A stretch of DNA of 64,000 nt from Clostridiales bacterium (GTDB lineage Bacteria; Bacillota; Clostridia; Oscillospirales; Oscillospiraceae), in NCBI GenBank assembly GCA_902363045.1, contig CABIYX010000001.1, positions 85,737 through 149,736 on the forward strand, given 5' to 3'. The notes under the pieces are model-generated. The model made no database searches. It worked only from the letters and a program-made list of their open reading frames with translations, and was not told the origin of the DNA. Made by a program: the position numbers and the translations under genes. Position 1 is the first letter of the stretch; every line of letters begins with the position of its first letter. Below, in pieces: positions 23,864-33,100 of the stretch.

Positions 23864-25951
23864 ATGAAATTTCAAATCAAACACGAATGCCGCGGGCGAA
23901 TCCGTGTTCAGGCTGTGCAGCAGCGCATGACGCTGGAGCAGGCCGATATGCTGGAGGCGTGGCTGCTGACTCTGCCGCAGGTGGAGTGTGCGTCTGTCCA
24001 TGAAAGAACTCGTTGCGCAGTGATCGAGTATCAGGGGGATCGGAAGGATTTACTGAGGATTCTCGCTGGCTTCTCCTATCAGGATCATGCGCTGGCGGAG
24101 CTGGTCCCGGTCCACAGCAGCCGGGCGCTCAACCGTGCCTATGAGGAAAAACTGGTGGGTATGGTGGCGTTTAAGGCCGTCCGATCCCTGTTCTTCCCGG
24201 CTCCGCTTCGTGCGGTCTACACAGTTATTCGGTCGGCTCCTTATCTGTTCCGGGCGCTTCGGTGTCTGCTGCGGAGACAGCTCCATGTGGAGTTGTTGGA
24301 TGGAATCTCCGTCTGCCTGTCCATGGTACGGCGGGACTTCGACACGGCCAGTTCCGTGATGTTCCTGCTGCGGCTGGGCGAGCTTCTGGAGGAGTGGACC
24401 CACAAAAAGTCCGTGGAAAACTTGGCCAGGAGCATGTCCCTGAATATCGACCGGGTCTGGATGAAAACCGAAAGCGGAGAGGAACTGGTCCCGCTCCACC
24501 AGGTACAGGCCGGAGATCAGGTGGTCATCCGCATGGGCGGCATGATTCCCCTGGACGGCACCATTGCGGAGGGCGAGGTCATGCTCAACCAGGCGTCCCT
24601 CACCGGCGAGTCCATCCCCGTCCCCAAGCGGCCTGGGAGCAGCGTCTATGCCGGAACGGTGGTGGAGGAGGGCGAGTGCGTCCTTACGGTCACCCAGCAG
24701 TCCGGCAAGGGCCGCTATGACAAGATCGTGGCCATGATTGAGGAGTCGGAGCAGCTCAAGTCCACAGCGGAAAATCACGCAGCGCATCTGGCTGATCGAC
24801 TGGTACCCTACACGCTGGCGGGGAGTGTGCTGGTCTATCTGCTCACCCGCAATGTCACCCGCGCCCTGTCCGTGCTGATGGTGGACTTCTCCTGCGCTTT
24901 GAAACTGTCCATGCCCCTGGCGGTTCTCTCCGCCATGAGCGAGGCCAGCCGCTTCCATGTGACCGTGAAAGGTGGAAAGTACCTGGAAGCTGTGGCCCAG
25001 GCGGATACCATTGTTTTTGACAAGACGGGTACCCTGACCCATGCCAACCCCGTGGTGGCTCAGGTGGTCCCATTCGGTGGGAACAAGGAGCTGGAAATGC
25101 TCCGGCTGGCCGCCTGCCTGGAGGAGCATTTCCCCCACTCCATGGCCAACGCCGTGGTTCAGGCCGCCAGGGAGCGGGATTTGGCCCATGAGGAGATGCA
25201 CTCCCAGGTGGAGTACCTGGTGGCCCACGGCATCGCCAGTACGGTAGACGGCAGGCGGGTCATCATTGGCAGCGCCCACTTCGTCTTTGAGGATGAGGGC
25301 TGCACTGTCCCGCCGGGAGAGCAGGCCGCCTTCGACACCCTGCCCAAGCAGTACAGCCATCTGTATCTGGCGGTTGGCGGCGTGCTGGCCGCGGTTATCT
25401 GCATCTCCGACCCGCTGCGCGCCGAGGCTGCGGATGCGGTAGCTGCCCTCCACAGCCTGGGAGTGGGCAAGATCGTCATGCTCACCGGCGACAGTGAGCG
25501 CACCGCGGCGGCCATCGCCGCCCAGGTAGGGGTGGACGAGTACCGGGCTGAGGTGCTGCCGGAGGACAAGGCCCACTTTGTGCAGGCCGAGCGTTCGCAA
25601 GGCCGCACGGTGGTCATGATCGGCGACGGGGTCAACGATTCCCCGGCTCTGTCCGCTGCCAATGTTGGTATCGCAATCAGCGACGGTGCCGCCATCGCCC
25701 GGGAGATCGCGGACATCACCATCGCGGCAAACGACCTGTTCGAGCTGGTGCAGCTGCGGCGGCTGTCCATGGCCCTGATGAACCGCATCCAGTCCAATTA
25801 CCGCTTTGTCATCGGCTTCAACGGTGGTCTCATCGCCTTGGGTGCCTTGGGCGTCCTGGCACCGGCCACCTCCGCCACGCTCCATAACCTGTCCACTCTG
25901 GGCATCAGCCTGCGCAGCATGACCAGTCTGCTGCCGCCGGCAAAAGCATGA
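23864..25951 (+). CDS. fezB: P1B-type ATPase, ferrosome (FezB-like, P1B-6) type
   Basis: The 695-residue protein has the full P-type set: actuator TGES, phosphorylation site DKTGTLT (Asp386), EEHFPHS in the nucleotide domain, MLTGDSERT and GDGVNDSP. The membrane metal motif is S343-C344-A345 followed by LKLS, not the CPC of copper pumps. The extreme N-terminus reads IKHECRGRIRV, the Arg-rich 'K-I-x-H-E-x-x-G-R-x-R' tag that marks the ferrosome ATPases of Desulfovibrio and Clostridioides. Those load iron into membrane-bound storage granules. The ATG at 23864 (GTGGAGGCAATC) is preferred. A strong hairpin follows the stop. Confidence 0.8.
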   Translation: MKFQIKHECRGRIRVQAVQQRMTLEQADMLEAWLLTLPQVECASVHERTRCAVIEYQGDRKDLLRILAGFSYQDHALAELVPVHSSRALNRAYEEKLVGMVAFKAVRSLFFPAPLRAVYTVIRSAPYLFRALRCLLRRQLHVELLDGISVCLSMVRRDFDTASSVMFLLRLGELLEEWTHKKSVENLARSMSLNIDRVWMKTESGEELVPLHQVQAGDQVVIRMGGMIPLDGTIAEGEVMLNQASLTGESIPVPKRPGSSVYAGTVVEEGECVLTVTQQSGKGRYDKIVAMIEESEQLKSTAENHAAHLADRLVPYTLAGSVLVYLLTRNVTRALSVLMVDFSCALKLSMPLAVLSAMSEASRFHVTVKGGKYLEAVAQADTIVFDKTGTLTHANPVVAQVVPFGGNKELEMLRLAACLEEHFPHSMANAVVQAARERDLAHEEMHSQVEYLVAHGIASTVDGRRVIIGSAHFVFEDEGCTVPPGEQAAFDTLPKQYSHLYLAVGGVLAAVICISDPLRAEAADAVAALHSLGVGKIVMLTGDSERTAAAIAAQVGVDEYRAEVLPEDKAHFVQAERSQGRTVVMIGDGVNDSPALSAANVGIAISDGAAIAREIADITIAANDLFELVQLRRLSMALMNRIQSNYRFVIGFNGGLIALGALGVLAPATSATLHNLSTLGISLRSMTSLLPPAKA

Positions 25952-25997
25952 ACACAGCCCCGTCTGACCGTATGAACAAGGCCAGACGGGGCTGTGT
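25952..25997. terminator. Strong hairpin between the ATPase and cupin genes
   Basis: A perfect 15-bp stem (ACACAGCCCCGTCTG / CAGACGGGGCTGTGT) begins at the ATPase stop codon. It can serve both convergent operons. Confidence 0.8.
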
Positions 25998-26060
25998 CTT
26001 ATGCTGTGATTTGTCGTACCCCTGCCTGGGTTTGTCCACGGAGCGTTGGACGGGAAAGGG

Positions 26061-26396
26061 TCACTGTTTCGCAACTACCAGGTACATTTTGAATGGGGTT
26101 ACGGCCTGGACCGCATGGGGGATGCCGGCCGGCATGATGACAGCCTCCCCGGCGTTCAGCGTGTGCGGGACACCGTCAATGGTGATCTGAGCGGTGCCCT
26201 CCAGGATGGTGGCCATGGCGTCCCCGGGGGCGGCGTGGGTACTGATGGCCTCGCCCGCATCAAAGGCGAACAGCGTCATCCCCACACCAGGCCGCTGGGC
26301 CAGGGTCAGGCTGACGACTTTACCGGGCTCGTACCCGACCTGATCCTTCAGGGGAAAGGGCCGTGCATGGGGCAGGTTTTTGATCAACGGTTCCAT
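26061..26396 (-). CDS. Small cupin protein (second of two)
   Basis: The 111-residue protein is a single cupin barrel with GxxxxxHxxxxD-like STHAAPGDAMATILEG and PAGIPHAVQAV; one His of the usual metal site is kept in each motif. It starts at the ATG after GAGGAGGATCTGT, 11 bases behind the first cupin. The two products are about equally long and clearly related. Role unknown: ligand sensing or a simple metal-dependent enzyme. Confidence 0.8.
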   Translation of the reverse strand: MEPLIKNLPHARPFPLKDQVGYEPGKVVSLTLAQRPGVGMTLFAFDAGEAISTHAAPGDAMATILEGTAQITIDGVPHTLNAGEAVIMPAGIPHAVQAVTPFKMYLVVAKQ

Positions 26397-26407
26397 ACAG
26401 ATCCTCC

Positions 26408-26743
26408 TCAGTTTGATTGGATGGTAATTTGCAGCAGTTTGAAGGGGCCGCTCCCGCCAATGGCGTGGGTGGTCTGCGCCGGGACAGCCAGACAATCCCC
26501 TGCGCCCAGGCGGACCTCGTGCCCCTCCAGGCGCAGAGGCATATCACCCTCCAGCACATAATAGACCGTGTCGCCGAAGTAGCGCTCCTCACTGATGCTC
26601 TCTCCGTCCCCAAAAGCCAGCAGCGTCATTTGGCAGTGCTCGCTGCGGGAAAGGGCCATGCTCACCACGCGCCCCGGCTGGATGGAGATGAGTTCCCTCA
26701 GAGCCGCCGGCTGCTGAACCGGCAGATTGCGGAGAATGTCCAT
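26408..26743 (-). CDS. Small cupin protein (first of two)
   Basis: The 111-residue cupin begins MDILRNLPVQQPAALRELIS and contains the barrel motifs SEERYFGDTVYYVLEGD and PAQTTHAIGGS. The first motif lacks the paired His, so metal binding is doubtful. A TTGCCGTGGCAA palindrome lies 60 bases upstream of its start and may be its operator. It is transcribed with the next cupin. Confidence 0.8.
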   Translation of the reverse strand: MDILRNLPVQQPAALRELISIQPGRVVSMALSRSEHCQMTLLAFGDGESISEERYFGDTVYYVLEGDMPLRLEGHEVRLGAGDCLAVPAQTTHAIGGSGPFKLLQITIQSN

Positions 26744-26802
26744 TTCCGAGCCTCCTTCCGTGTTCTAAAAGCTAATATATCACATTTCCTTGTGGGACGC
26801 CA

Positions 26803-26814
26803 TTGCCGTGGCAA
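26803..26814. promoter_or_regulatory. Crp/Fnr-like palindrome TTGCCGTGGCAA (copy 1)
   Basis: Perfect arms TTGCC and GGCAA around two bases, between the cupin operon and the end of the ABC operon. The same 12-mer is upstream of the Crp/Fnr gene at 30058. Confidence 0.55.
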
Positions 26815-26825
26815 CCAGACCGGTT

Positions 26826-27512
26826 CTAACCGGTGATCCGCCGGATGATCTCTTGGCGCAGCCGGGCCAGTTCGGGGGCGGAGGCGTCCCGCCCCTCCGG
26901 GCCGGGGAGGTCAAACCACTGGCAGATTGTCGTGGGGCGCGGAGTGAGCACGGCGATGCGGGTCGCCACAGTGAGGGCTTCGTCGATCTCATGTGTGACA
27001 AAAAGCACCCCGGGCCGCTCCCGCTGCCAGATAGACAGCAGCATGGACAGCATCTCCATGCGGATTCCGTAGTCCAGCCCCTGAAATGGCTCGTCCATCA
27101 GGAAAATCTCACCGCCGAAGTGGAATGCCCGGGCCAGGGCACACCGGCGGGCCATGCCGCCGGAGAGCTGGCTGGGATAATAGCGTTCAAACCCCTCCAG
27201 CCCCACAGCGGCGATGAGGGAGCGCACTTCCCCGGCGGGCGCGTCCTCCCGCACCAGCCGGATGTTTTCCTCCACCGTGCGCCAGGGAAGCAGCCGGGCG
27301 CTCTGAAACATATAACTCAGCCTGCCGTCCACACCCTCCACCGTACCGGCGTCCGGCGCCGTCAGGCCGGAAATGATGTTCAGCAGCGTGGTTTTCCCGC
27401 AGCCGGAGGGGCCGATCAAGGCGACGATCTCGCCCCGGGACAAGGTGAGGGACAGGTTTGAGAGTACGGGCAGATCCTCAAAGCGCTTGCAGATCCCGCT
27501 CAGTCTCAGCAT
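26826..27512 (-). CDS. ABC transporter ATPase, NitT/TauT type (cassette A)
   Basis: The 228-residue protein has Walker A GPSGCGKTT, signature LSGGMARR, Walker B IFLMDEPFQGLD and switch His in VTHEIDEA. The last phrase is typical of nitrate/sulfonate/taurine/thiamine-precursor importers. It starts at the ATG 27512, overlapping the permease gene by seven bases. The operon order is binding protein, permease, ATPase. The substrate is not known. Confidence 0.9.
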   Translation of the reverse strand: MLRLSGICKRFEDLPVLSNLSLTLSRGEIVALIGPSGCGKTTLLNIISGLTAPDAGTVEGVDGRLSYMFQSARLLPWRTVEENIRLVREDAPAGEVRSLIAAVGLEGFERYYPSQLSGGMARRCALARAFHFGGEIFLMDEPFQGLDYGIRMEMLSMLLSIWQRERPGVLFVTHEIDEALTVATRIAVLTPRPTTICQWFDLPGPEGRDASAPELARLRQEIIRRITG

Positions 27513-28255
27513 GGGCCTCCCCCTCTCCTGGACAGAAGCAGGCACACCAGCTTCTGCGTAATAAAGCACCCTGTCACCAGCAGGAATGCCCACGCGATGA
27601 TCGCATCGGGCTGGATATTCAGCCGCGCGGTGGTGATGGCGCCGCCGATCCCGCTGTTCGTGGTGAGGACCTCCCCCATCACCGCCAGTTTCCAACCGCC
27701 GCCCACGACGATCTCTAACGCGGAGAGGAAATAGGGGCGGATAGAGGGCAGCGTCACATGAAGCAGGACTTTCCGGCGGGAAAAGCGGTAGAGCCTCGCC
27801 ATCTCCAGAAGTTCCGGGTCTACGCCCCGCACGCCGTGGCTCAGGTTGATCACCACCGTCGGAATGGTGGATGCGGCCACGATGAATACACAGGGCCAGC
27901 CGTTAAACCCAAACCATACCAGAGCCAGCACAACCCAGCATACCGGCGGCACAGACTGGAGCACATGGATGAATGGCGCCCCCACATCCTCCAGTTTGGG
28001 GCACAGGCCGAACAGCAGACCCAGAATGGAACCCACCGCAATCCCGATCCCAAGGCCGAGCGTCAGGCGCAGCAGGGTGGTACCGACGGTGGGCCAGAAG
28101 TCCGGCTCCCGGATCAGCCACGCCAGCGTGCCCGCGACCTGTGGAACGGGAGGGAGCACCAGAGGGGAGAAACAGAGCGAGGCCAGCTGCCAGACACCCA
28201 GCAGCAGGCCCACGCCCAGGGCGCGGCGGAGCCAGAGGGCCGCCTTACCCCGCAT
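27506..28255 (-). CDS. ABC transporter permease, NitT/TauT type (cassette A)
   Basis: The 249-residue protein has about six membrane spans and the cytoplasmic EAA-type loop (GVDPELLEMARLYRFSRRKVLLHVTLPSIRPY) that couples to the ATPase. The first span is near residues 10-30. It overlaps the binding-protein gene by 11 bases. It forms the channel of cassette A and is paralogous to the permease at 34697. Confidence 0.9.
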   Translation of the reverse strand: MRGKAALWLRRALGVGLLLGVWQLASLCFSPLVLPPVPQVAGTLAWLIREPDFWPTVGTTLLRLTLGLGIGIAVGSILGLLFGLCPKLEDVGAPFIHVLQSVPPVCWVVLALVWFGFNGWPCVFIVAASTIPTVVINLSHGVRGVDPELLEMARLYRFSRRKVLLHVTLPSIRPYFLSALEIVVGGGWKLAVMGEVLTTNSGIGGAITTARLNIQPDAIIAWAFLLVTGCFITQKLVCLLLSRRGGGPC

Positions 28256-29270
28256 AGTATAACCCGTCGTTGGGGAGTTTTCCGCCGATCATCGAGGGGT
28301 CAAAGTCGTTGAGCAGGTTATAGAATGTATCCAGTTCTCCCCAGGCGTCCTGGGCGCTTTTGAAGGTCAGGCCCATATTGGGGATCGCGGCCTCCACCAC
28401 GGCGGCCTTCATGCCCAGGTGCTCCTCGGCCAGAGCGGCGGCCTCGGCGGGGTGATCCAGCACCCACTGGACACTCTCGGCGTAGGCGGCCTGGAACTGC
28501 TCTGTCAGCTCCGGGTTTTCGTCAATGAAGCCCTGGGTGGTGCCGAAGCCGGCGTTGGGGATCATGGTGTCGGTGCCGGTGACCCGCTGCCACTCCTCTT
28601 CAAAGCTGAGCGCCCGGCGTACTTCGCTGTTCTGGCTCATCGCAGATGTGACCTGCGGCTCGATCAGGGTGGCGTATTCCGCCTCGCCGGAGGCCAGCAG
28701 GGCGGCTACCTCTGCGGTGCTGGCGTAGACGATCTCCACATCCTCGCCCACCGTCAGCCCGGCTTCATTCAGGAAATACTGGGTCAGAGCGTCCGGAGGA
28801 GAGGACTGGAGGGGGATATAGACGGTCTTGCCGGCCAGATCGGCCCAGGTTTCAAACGCAGGATCCGTGGTCATGAAATACGTGACGCCCCAGGTATTCA
28901 CATTCATCAGGCGCACATCCAGGCCCTTGTTGTAGAGTGTGGAAACCACAGTGAGCGGGAAGGCGTACAGGTCGTGCTCCCCGCCCTGAACCATGGCCAG
29001 CAGCTCCTCGGGGGAGTTCCACACATTCAGGTCGATGGTCACATTCTCTCCCAGCAGTCCGGCCTCCATCATGTGCAGGACGGGAAGCGCCGGGGGCGCG
29101 GTAGGCACACCCACTGAGATGGTCACCGGCTCGGCGGCCTGCGTGGAACTGGCCGGCGGGGATGTGGGGGATGCGGCGGGATTTTCGGCCGGATTATTTC
29201 CGTTGGAGCAGCCAGCCAGGGCAAACAGCAGCATCGCAGATGCTACCAGGGATGCAAGAGCGCGTTTCAT
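28245..29270 (-). CDS. ABC substrate-binding lipoprotein (cassette A)
   Basis: The 341-residue protein begins MKRALASLVASAMLLFALAG followed by the lipobox Cys, so it is a membrane-anchored lipoprotein. The mature part has the NMT1/THI5-like fold (PVTISVGVPTAPPALPVLHM, LAGKTVYIPLQ). It closes with MIGGKLPNDGLYYAG, an ending also seen as VGGALPDDAFYYSR in the cassette B protein. Its promoter region carries a metal box and the Crp-like palindrome, so import is probably controlled by metal and a second signal. The substrate is unknown. Confidence 0.85.
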   Translation of the reverse strand: MKRALASLVASAMLLFALAGCSNGNNPAENPAASPTSPPASSTQAAEPVTISVGVPTAPPALPVLHMMEAGLLGENVTIDLNVWNSPEELLAMVQGGEHDLYAFPLTVVSTLYNKGLDVRLMNVNTWGVTYFMTTDPAFETWADLAGKTVYIPLQSSPPDALTQYFLNEAGLTVGEDVEIVYASTAEVAALLASGEAEYATLIEPQVTSAMSQNSEVRRALSFEEEWQRVTGTDTMIPNAGFGTTQGFIDENPELTEQFQAAYAESVQWVLDHPAEAAALAEEHLGMKAAVVEAAIPNMGLTFKSAQDAWGELDTFYNLLNDFDPSMIGGKLPNDGLYYAG

Positions 29271-29295
29271 GTGCGACTCTCCTTTCAAGAATTTT

Positions 29296-29313
29296 GGTTA
29301 GCAACAGCTAACC
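29296..29313. promoter_or_regulatory. Metal-box palindrome 3 (GGTTAGC-AACA-GCTAACC)
   Basis: A perfect 7-4-7 palindrome 26 bases upstream of the cassette A binding-protein gene, just downstream of a possible TATCAT -10 on the minus strand. Confidence 0.8.
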
Positions 29314-29346
29314 TGTTGCAGCGATATGATAGCACCCGCAAAAAAG

Positions 29347-29376
29347 CCTGTCCGTTGCCATGGCAACGGACAGGCA
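29347..29376. terminator. 30-base perfect palindrome with embedded Crp-like box
   Basis: GCCTGTCCGTTGCCA and its exact complement follow one another with A-rich and T-rich flanks, just after the Crp/Fnr gene stop on the minus strand. The centre is TTGCCATGGCAA (29356-29367). It may act as terminator, operator or both. Confidence 0.65.
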
Positions 29377-29380
29377 AAAT

Positions 29381-30058
29381 TTATACGCTGAGAAAACTCT
29401 GATCCAGAATACGCACCTGTTGGCCCTGAAAGGCGAGAATCCCCTCTTTCTGCATACGCCCCAGTTCCCGGGAGAGGGCGCTGCGGTCTACACACAGATA
29501 GTCGGCCAGTTCGCCCCGCCCCATGTCCAGATGGAGTTCGCCGCCGGGCTTGACAGGGAGCATCTGGAGATAAAGCTTGATCCGGTTGCGGAGCCGGTTC
29601 TGGGCCAAGATCCGCATTTTCTGATTGAGAAAAAGGGCGCTCCGCCCCATTTCACGGAGCAGGTTGGCGGTGACCTGGGCTTTGTGCGGGCAAGCGCATT
29701 CCTGCTGAAGAAGCAGCGGGTCAAAATCCAGATAGAGCACCTGCACATCGGTCAGCGCGTCGATCTGGATGGGACTGTCCTCCGCCATGGAGCACACCAG
29801 AGTCTCCCCAAATACCTGCCCCCGCCCCAGCCGCTCGATGGTGACCAGATTGCCGTCCTCACTATACAGGGAGATCCGCAGCGTCCCATCCATCACAACG
29901 CCGGGCCGCTTCTGGCACTCGCCGATCTGGAGGAGGATGGCATCCTTACGAAACAATTTGGTTTCTCCCCGAAGGCAGGCCAGTACATTTTGATATTTCT
30001 CTTCCGGGATGCCGTCAAACAGGCGGCACTGACGCATCACCGTAGTAATTGGGTTCAT
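29381..30058 (-). CDS. Crp/Fnr-family regulator (cassette A)
   Basis: The 225-residue protein from the ATG 30058 (GGAGGTATCTC upstream) has a cyclic-nucleotide-binding-like barrel (about 10-125), a dimer helix and a winged helix with GRGELADYLCVDRSALSREL. The N-terminal Cys cluster of FNR is absent; CACPH lies in the middle. The effector is unknown. A TTGCCGTGGCAA palindrome lies between its promoter and start, suggesting autoregulation. It is transcribed from a perfect TTGACA-17-TATAAT promoter covered by a metal box. Confidence 0.85.
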   Translation of the reverse strand: MNPITTVMRQCRLFDGIPEEKYQNVLACLRGETKLFRKDAILLQIGECQKRPGVVMDGTLRISLYSEDGNLVTIERLGRGQVFGETLVCSMAEDSPIQIDALTDVQVLYLDFDPLLLQQECACPHKAQVTANLLREMGRSALFLNQKMRILAQNRLRNRIKLYLQMLPVKPGGELHLDMGRGELADYLCVDRSALSRELGRMQKEGILAFQGQQVRILDQSFLSV

Positions 30059-30072
30059 GAGATACCTCCATG

Positions 30073-30084
30073 TTGCCGTGGCAA
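30073..30084. promoter_or_regulatory. Crp/Fnr-like palindrome TTGCCGTGGCAA (copy 2)
   Basis: Lies 15 bases upstream of the Crp/Fnr gene start. A related TTTGCCTGGCAAA (30141-30153), with one central base, lies inside the promoter spacer. Confidence 0.55.
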
Positions 30085-30110
30085 TCGACAACTGTGCTGT
30101 AAACTGCTAT

Positions 30111-30128
30111 GGTTAGTAAATGCTAACC
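30111..30128. promoter_or_regulatory. Metal-box palindrome 4 (GGTTAGT-AAAT-GCTAACC)
   Basis: Between the divergent Crp/Fnr gene and the activase gene; begins two bases after the -10 of the minus-strand promoter, so it may control both. Confidence 0.8.
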
Positions 30129-30130
30129 GC

Positions 30131-30159
30131 ATTATAGCGCTTTGCCTGGCAAATGTCAA
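30131..30159 (-). promoter_or_regulatory. Sigma-70 promoter for the Crp/Fnr gene
   Basis: Reads TTGACA, 17 bases, TATAAT on the minus strand, the best promoter in the window. Confidence 0.8.
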
Positions 30160-30183
30160 CGAGCGCGGAATGGGAGGATGACG

Positions 30184-33100
30184 ATGAACGGAATCGGATT
30201 AGATTGTGGAAACGCCACATTGAAGCTCGTCCTGCTTTCCCCGGAGGGAAAGTTCCTTTGGGAAAAAACGGCTTTCCACTATGGAGCGGTGGTTCAGAGC
30301 GCCCGCCGTCTGCTGGGGGCGCTTTTAGCCGCGGACCCGGGGGCCTGCGGCTGCCCGGTGGTCATCACCGGAAACGCGGGCGACCGGCTGAAAGAGGGGT
30401 GCGATGCCCTGGCCGTGCTGGGGGAGATCCCAGCCATCCACCTCGGCGTCCGGCTGTTGGCCCCGGAAGCCCGCTCCGCCATTGAAATCGGCAGCCAGAG
30501 CGCCCGCTTCCTCACCGGCTTGGATCAGAACACCCCGCCCCGGTTTGCGGTAAATGAACACTGCGCCGGAGGTACCGGCTCCTTCTTTGAGGATCAGATG
30601 TCCCGGCTGGGACTGAAACTGGAGGACTACTCCCGCCTGGTGGGGCAGGCCCGCTCCATCCCAAGGCTCTCCGGCCGCTGCGCGGTCTTCGCCAAAACGG
30701 ACATCATCCATCGGCAGCAGGAGGGGGTGCCCACACCGGACATCCTCCTGGGCCTTTGCTACGCCATGGTGCGCAACTACAAGGCGGTGATCGTCCGGGG
30801 GCTTCCCGTGGAAAAGCCCGTGGCCCTGTGCGGCGGCATCGGGCATAATCAGGGTGTGATCCAGGCTGTGCGGGAGGTCTTCGGATTGACGGAAGCAGAG
30901 CTGATCCTGCCGGAGAAATTCCCTTACGCCGGCGCCGCGGGAGCCGCGGAGGCAGCCATGGAGACCGCCACCTGCTCTATGGGGGAACTGCTGGCCAGTT
31001 TATGCGGCGGGGCGCTGGAAGGTGGGGATCGGCTGTGCCGTCAGCCGGCGCTGCGCGTACTTCCCGGTACACCTCCGTCTGTCCCCGCGGCCACCGGTAC
31101 CATCCCGCCGGATGGGTGTGTCCTGGGGATTGATGTGGGGTCCACCAGCACGGATCTGGTGCTCACCGGCCGGGACGGTACGCTGATCGACTACCAGTAT
31201 CTCCGCACAGCCGGGGACCCGGAGGGGGCGGTGCGCCGGGGCCTGGATGTCATCCATGAACGCTTTGGGCCGGTGTCCTTCCTGGCAGTGGGCGTCACCG
31301 GCTCCGGCCGGGAGCGCATTGGCCGCCTCATCGGGGCAGACGCCGTGCGGGATGAGATTACCGCCCAAGCTCGGGCGGCTGTCCACTGGTCGCCGGATGT
31401 GGATACGGTCTTTGAGATCGGAGGGCAGGACTCCAAGTATATCTCCCTACGGGGCGGACAGGTGGCCGACTTTCAGATGAACAGGATCTGCGCCGCCGGA
31501 ACCGGCTCCTTTGTAGAAGAGCAGGCCGCGCGCATGGGTATCCCATTGGCGGAGTTCGGCCCTCTGGCCCTCAGCGCGCCCAGCGCGGTGGAGCTGGGAG
31601 AGCGGTGTACGGTGTTTATCGAGACAGCCATCCAGTCCGCACTCTCCCGGGGCGCCTCCCAGGCAGAGGTGGCGGCTGGCCTGTGCCGGTCCATTGTCCG
31701 CAACTACCTCCACAAGGTCGTTGGGGCCAAGCCTGTCGGAAGCCGCGTGGTGCTTCAGGGCGGTGTTGCCTACAATCCCGGGATCGTGGCCGCCTTTCAG
31801 CAGGAATTGGGGGAGCGGCTCACAGTTTCACCCTGTTTCCCCATCAGCGGCGCCTATGGAGCGGCCCTGCTGGCGCTGGAGTCAGTCCGCGGCCCGTCCT
31901 GCTTCCACGGATTTGACACAGCGGCCGGGGCGGAACACGCCGCCGGGCCAGGGGTGGCGGAGAACATCGCCTTCTACCAGCGGGCGGGGGCGCTGCTGCT
32001 GGAGGGGTATGACCCCATCCGGGTCCCAGGGAAAAAGATGGTGGGCGTCCCCTATGCGCTGGTGATCCACAAATTCTTCCCCATGGCAAATGCATTTTTC
32101 CGGAACTTGGGATTCAATGTCCTGCTCTCTCCGCCCACAAATGAGGAGATCATCCGGCTGGCCCAGCAGACTGCCCAGGCGGAGACCTGTTACCCGGTGA
32201 AGCTGCTCCACGGCCACATGGCATGGCTGGCGGAACAGGGCGTGGACTATATCTTCATGCCCTCTGTCCACACCATGAAGCACGAGTCCTCCCATGTAGA
32301 GCACAATTATGGCTGTGTCTATATGCAGACCGCGCCCCGGCTGGCGGCCAATGCCCTGGATCTGGAGCGGCGGGGAATCACCCTGCTCAGCCCGGTGTTC
32401 GACCTGGACTTTGGACAGGAGGCAATGGCCTCCGCCATGCTGGGCGTCGGGAAGCAGCTGGGAATACCAAAGCCGCGCTGTCTGCCCGCCCTGCTATCCG
32501 GGGCCAAGGCGGTGCGGCGGCATACCGCGGCGGTGGAGAAGCAGGGGCAGGAACTGCTGGCGTCCCTCAGACCGGACGACAAGGTGCTGGTACTCATTAC
32601 CCGGAACTACGGCCTTTCCGATCCGGTGCTCAACATGGGTATTCCCCGGCTGCTGCTGGAGCGCGGGCATAAGGTCATCACCCTGTCCCACTTGCCCGCC
32701 CACGACCTGGATCTGTCGGAGGACTACCCCAATCTGTACTGGCCCTTTGGTCAGCACATCCTGTCCGGGGCCAAGCTCGTGGCCCATCATCCAAACCTGT
32801 ATGCCGTCTATCTGACCAACCACGGCTGCGGCCCGGACACCATGCTTTCCTATCTGTTTCGGAAGGAAATGGGAGACAAGCCCTATCTGCAGATCGAGGT
32901 GGACGAGCATTTCTCTCCCGTGGGCGTGATCACACGGATCGAGGCGTTTCTTCAGAGCCTGGAGGGCCGCCCTGCCCAGCCGCTTCCGGCGGGCTTTTCC
33001 CTCACCTCCGTGGTACACCGCCCTACTGCGGTGGCCGCCGTGCCGGAGAGAACCGGAGGGCCGCTGCTCGTGCCTGACCTTCCGCCGTTTACCGCTTATC

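Noticed and set aside
24050-26074. Very long open frame on the minus strand across the P-type ATPase gene
   Set aside because: It is an antisense shadow of GC-rich codons; the plus-strand frame holds every P-type ATPase motif.
26826-29270. Assignment as nitrate, taurine or thiamine-precursor importer
   Set aside because: The fold fits, but no assimilation or thiamine genes or riboswitch lie nearby, and the promoter carries a metal box.
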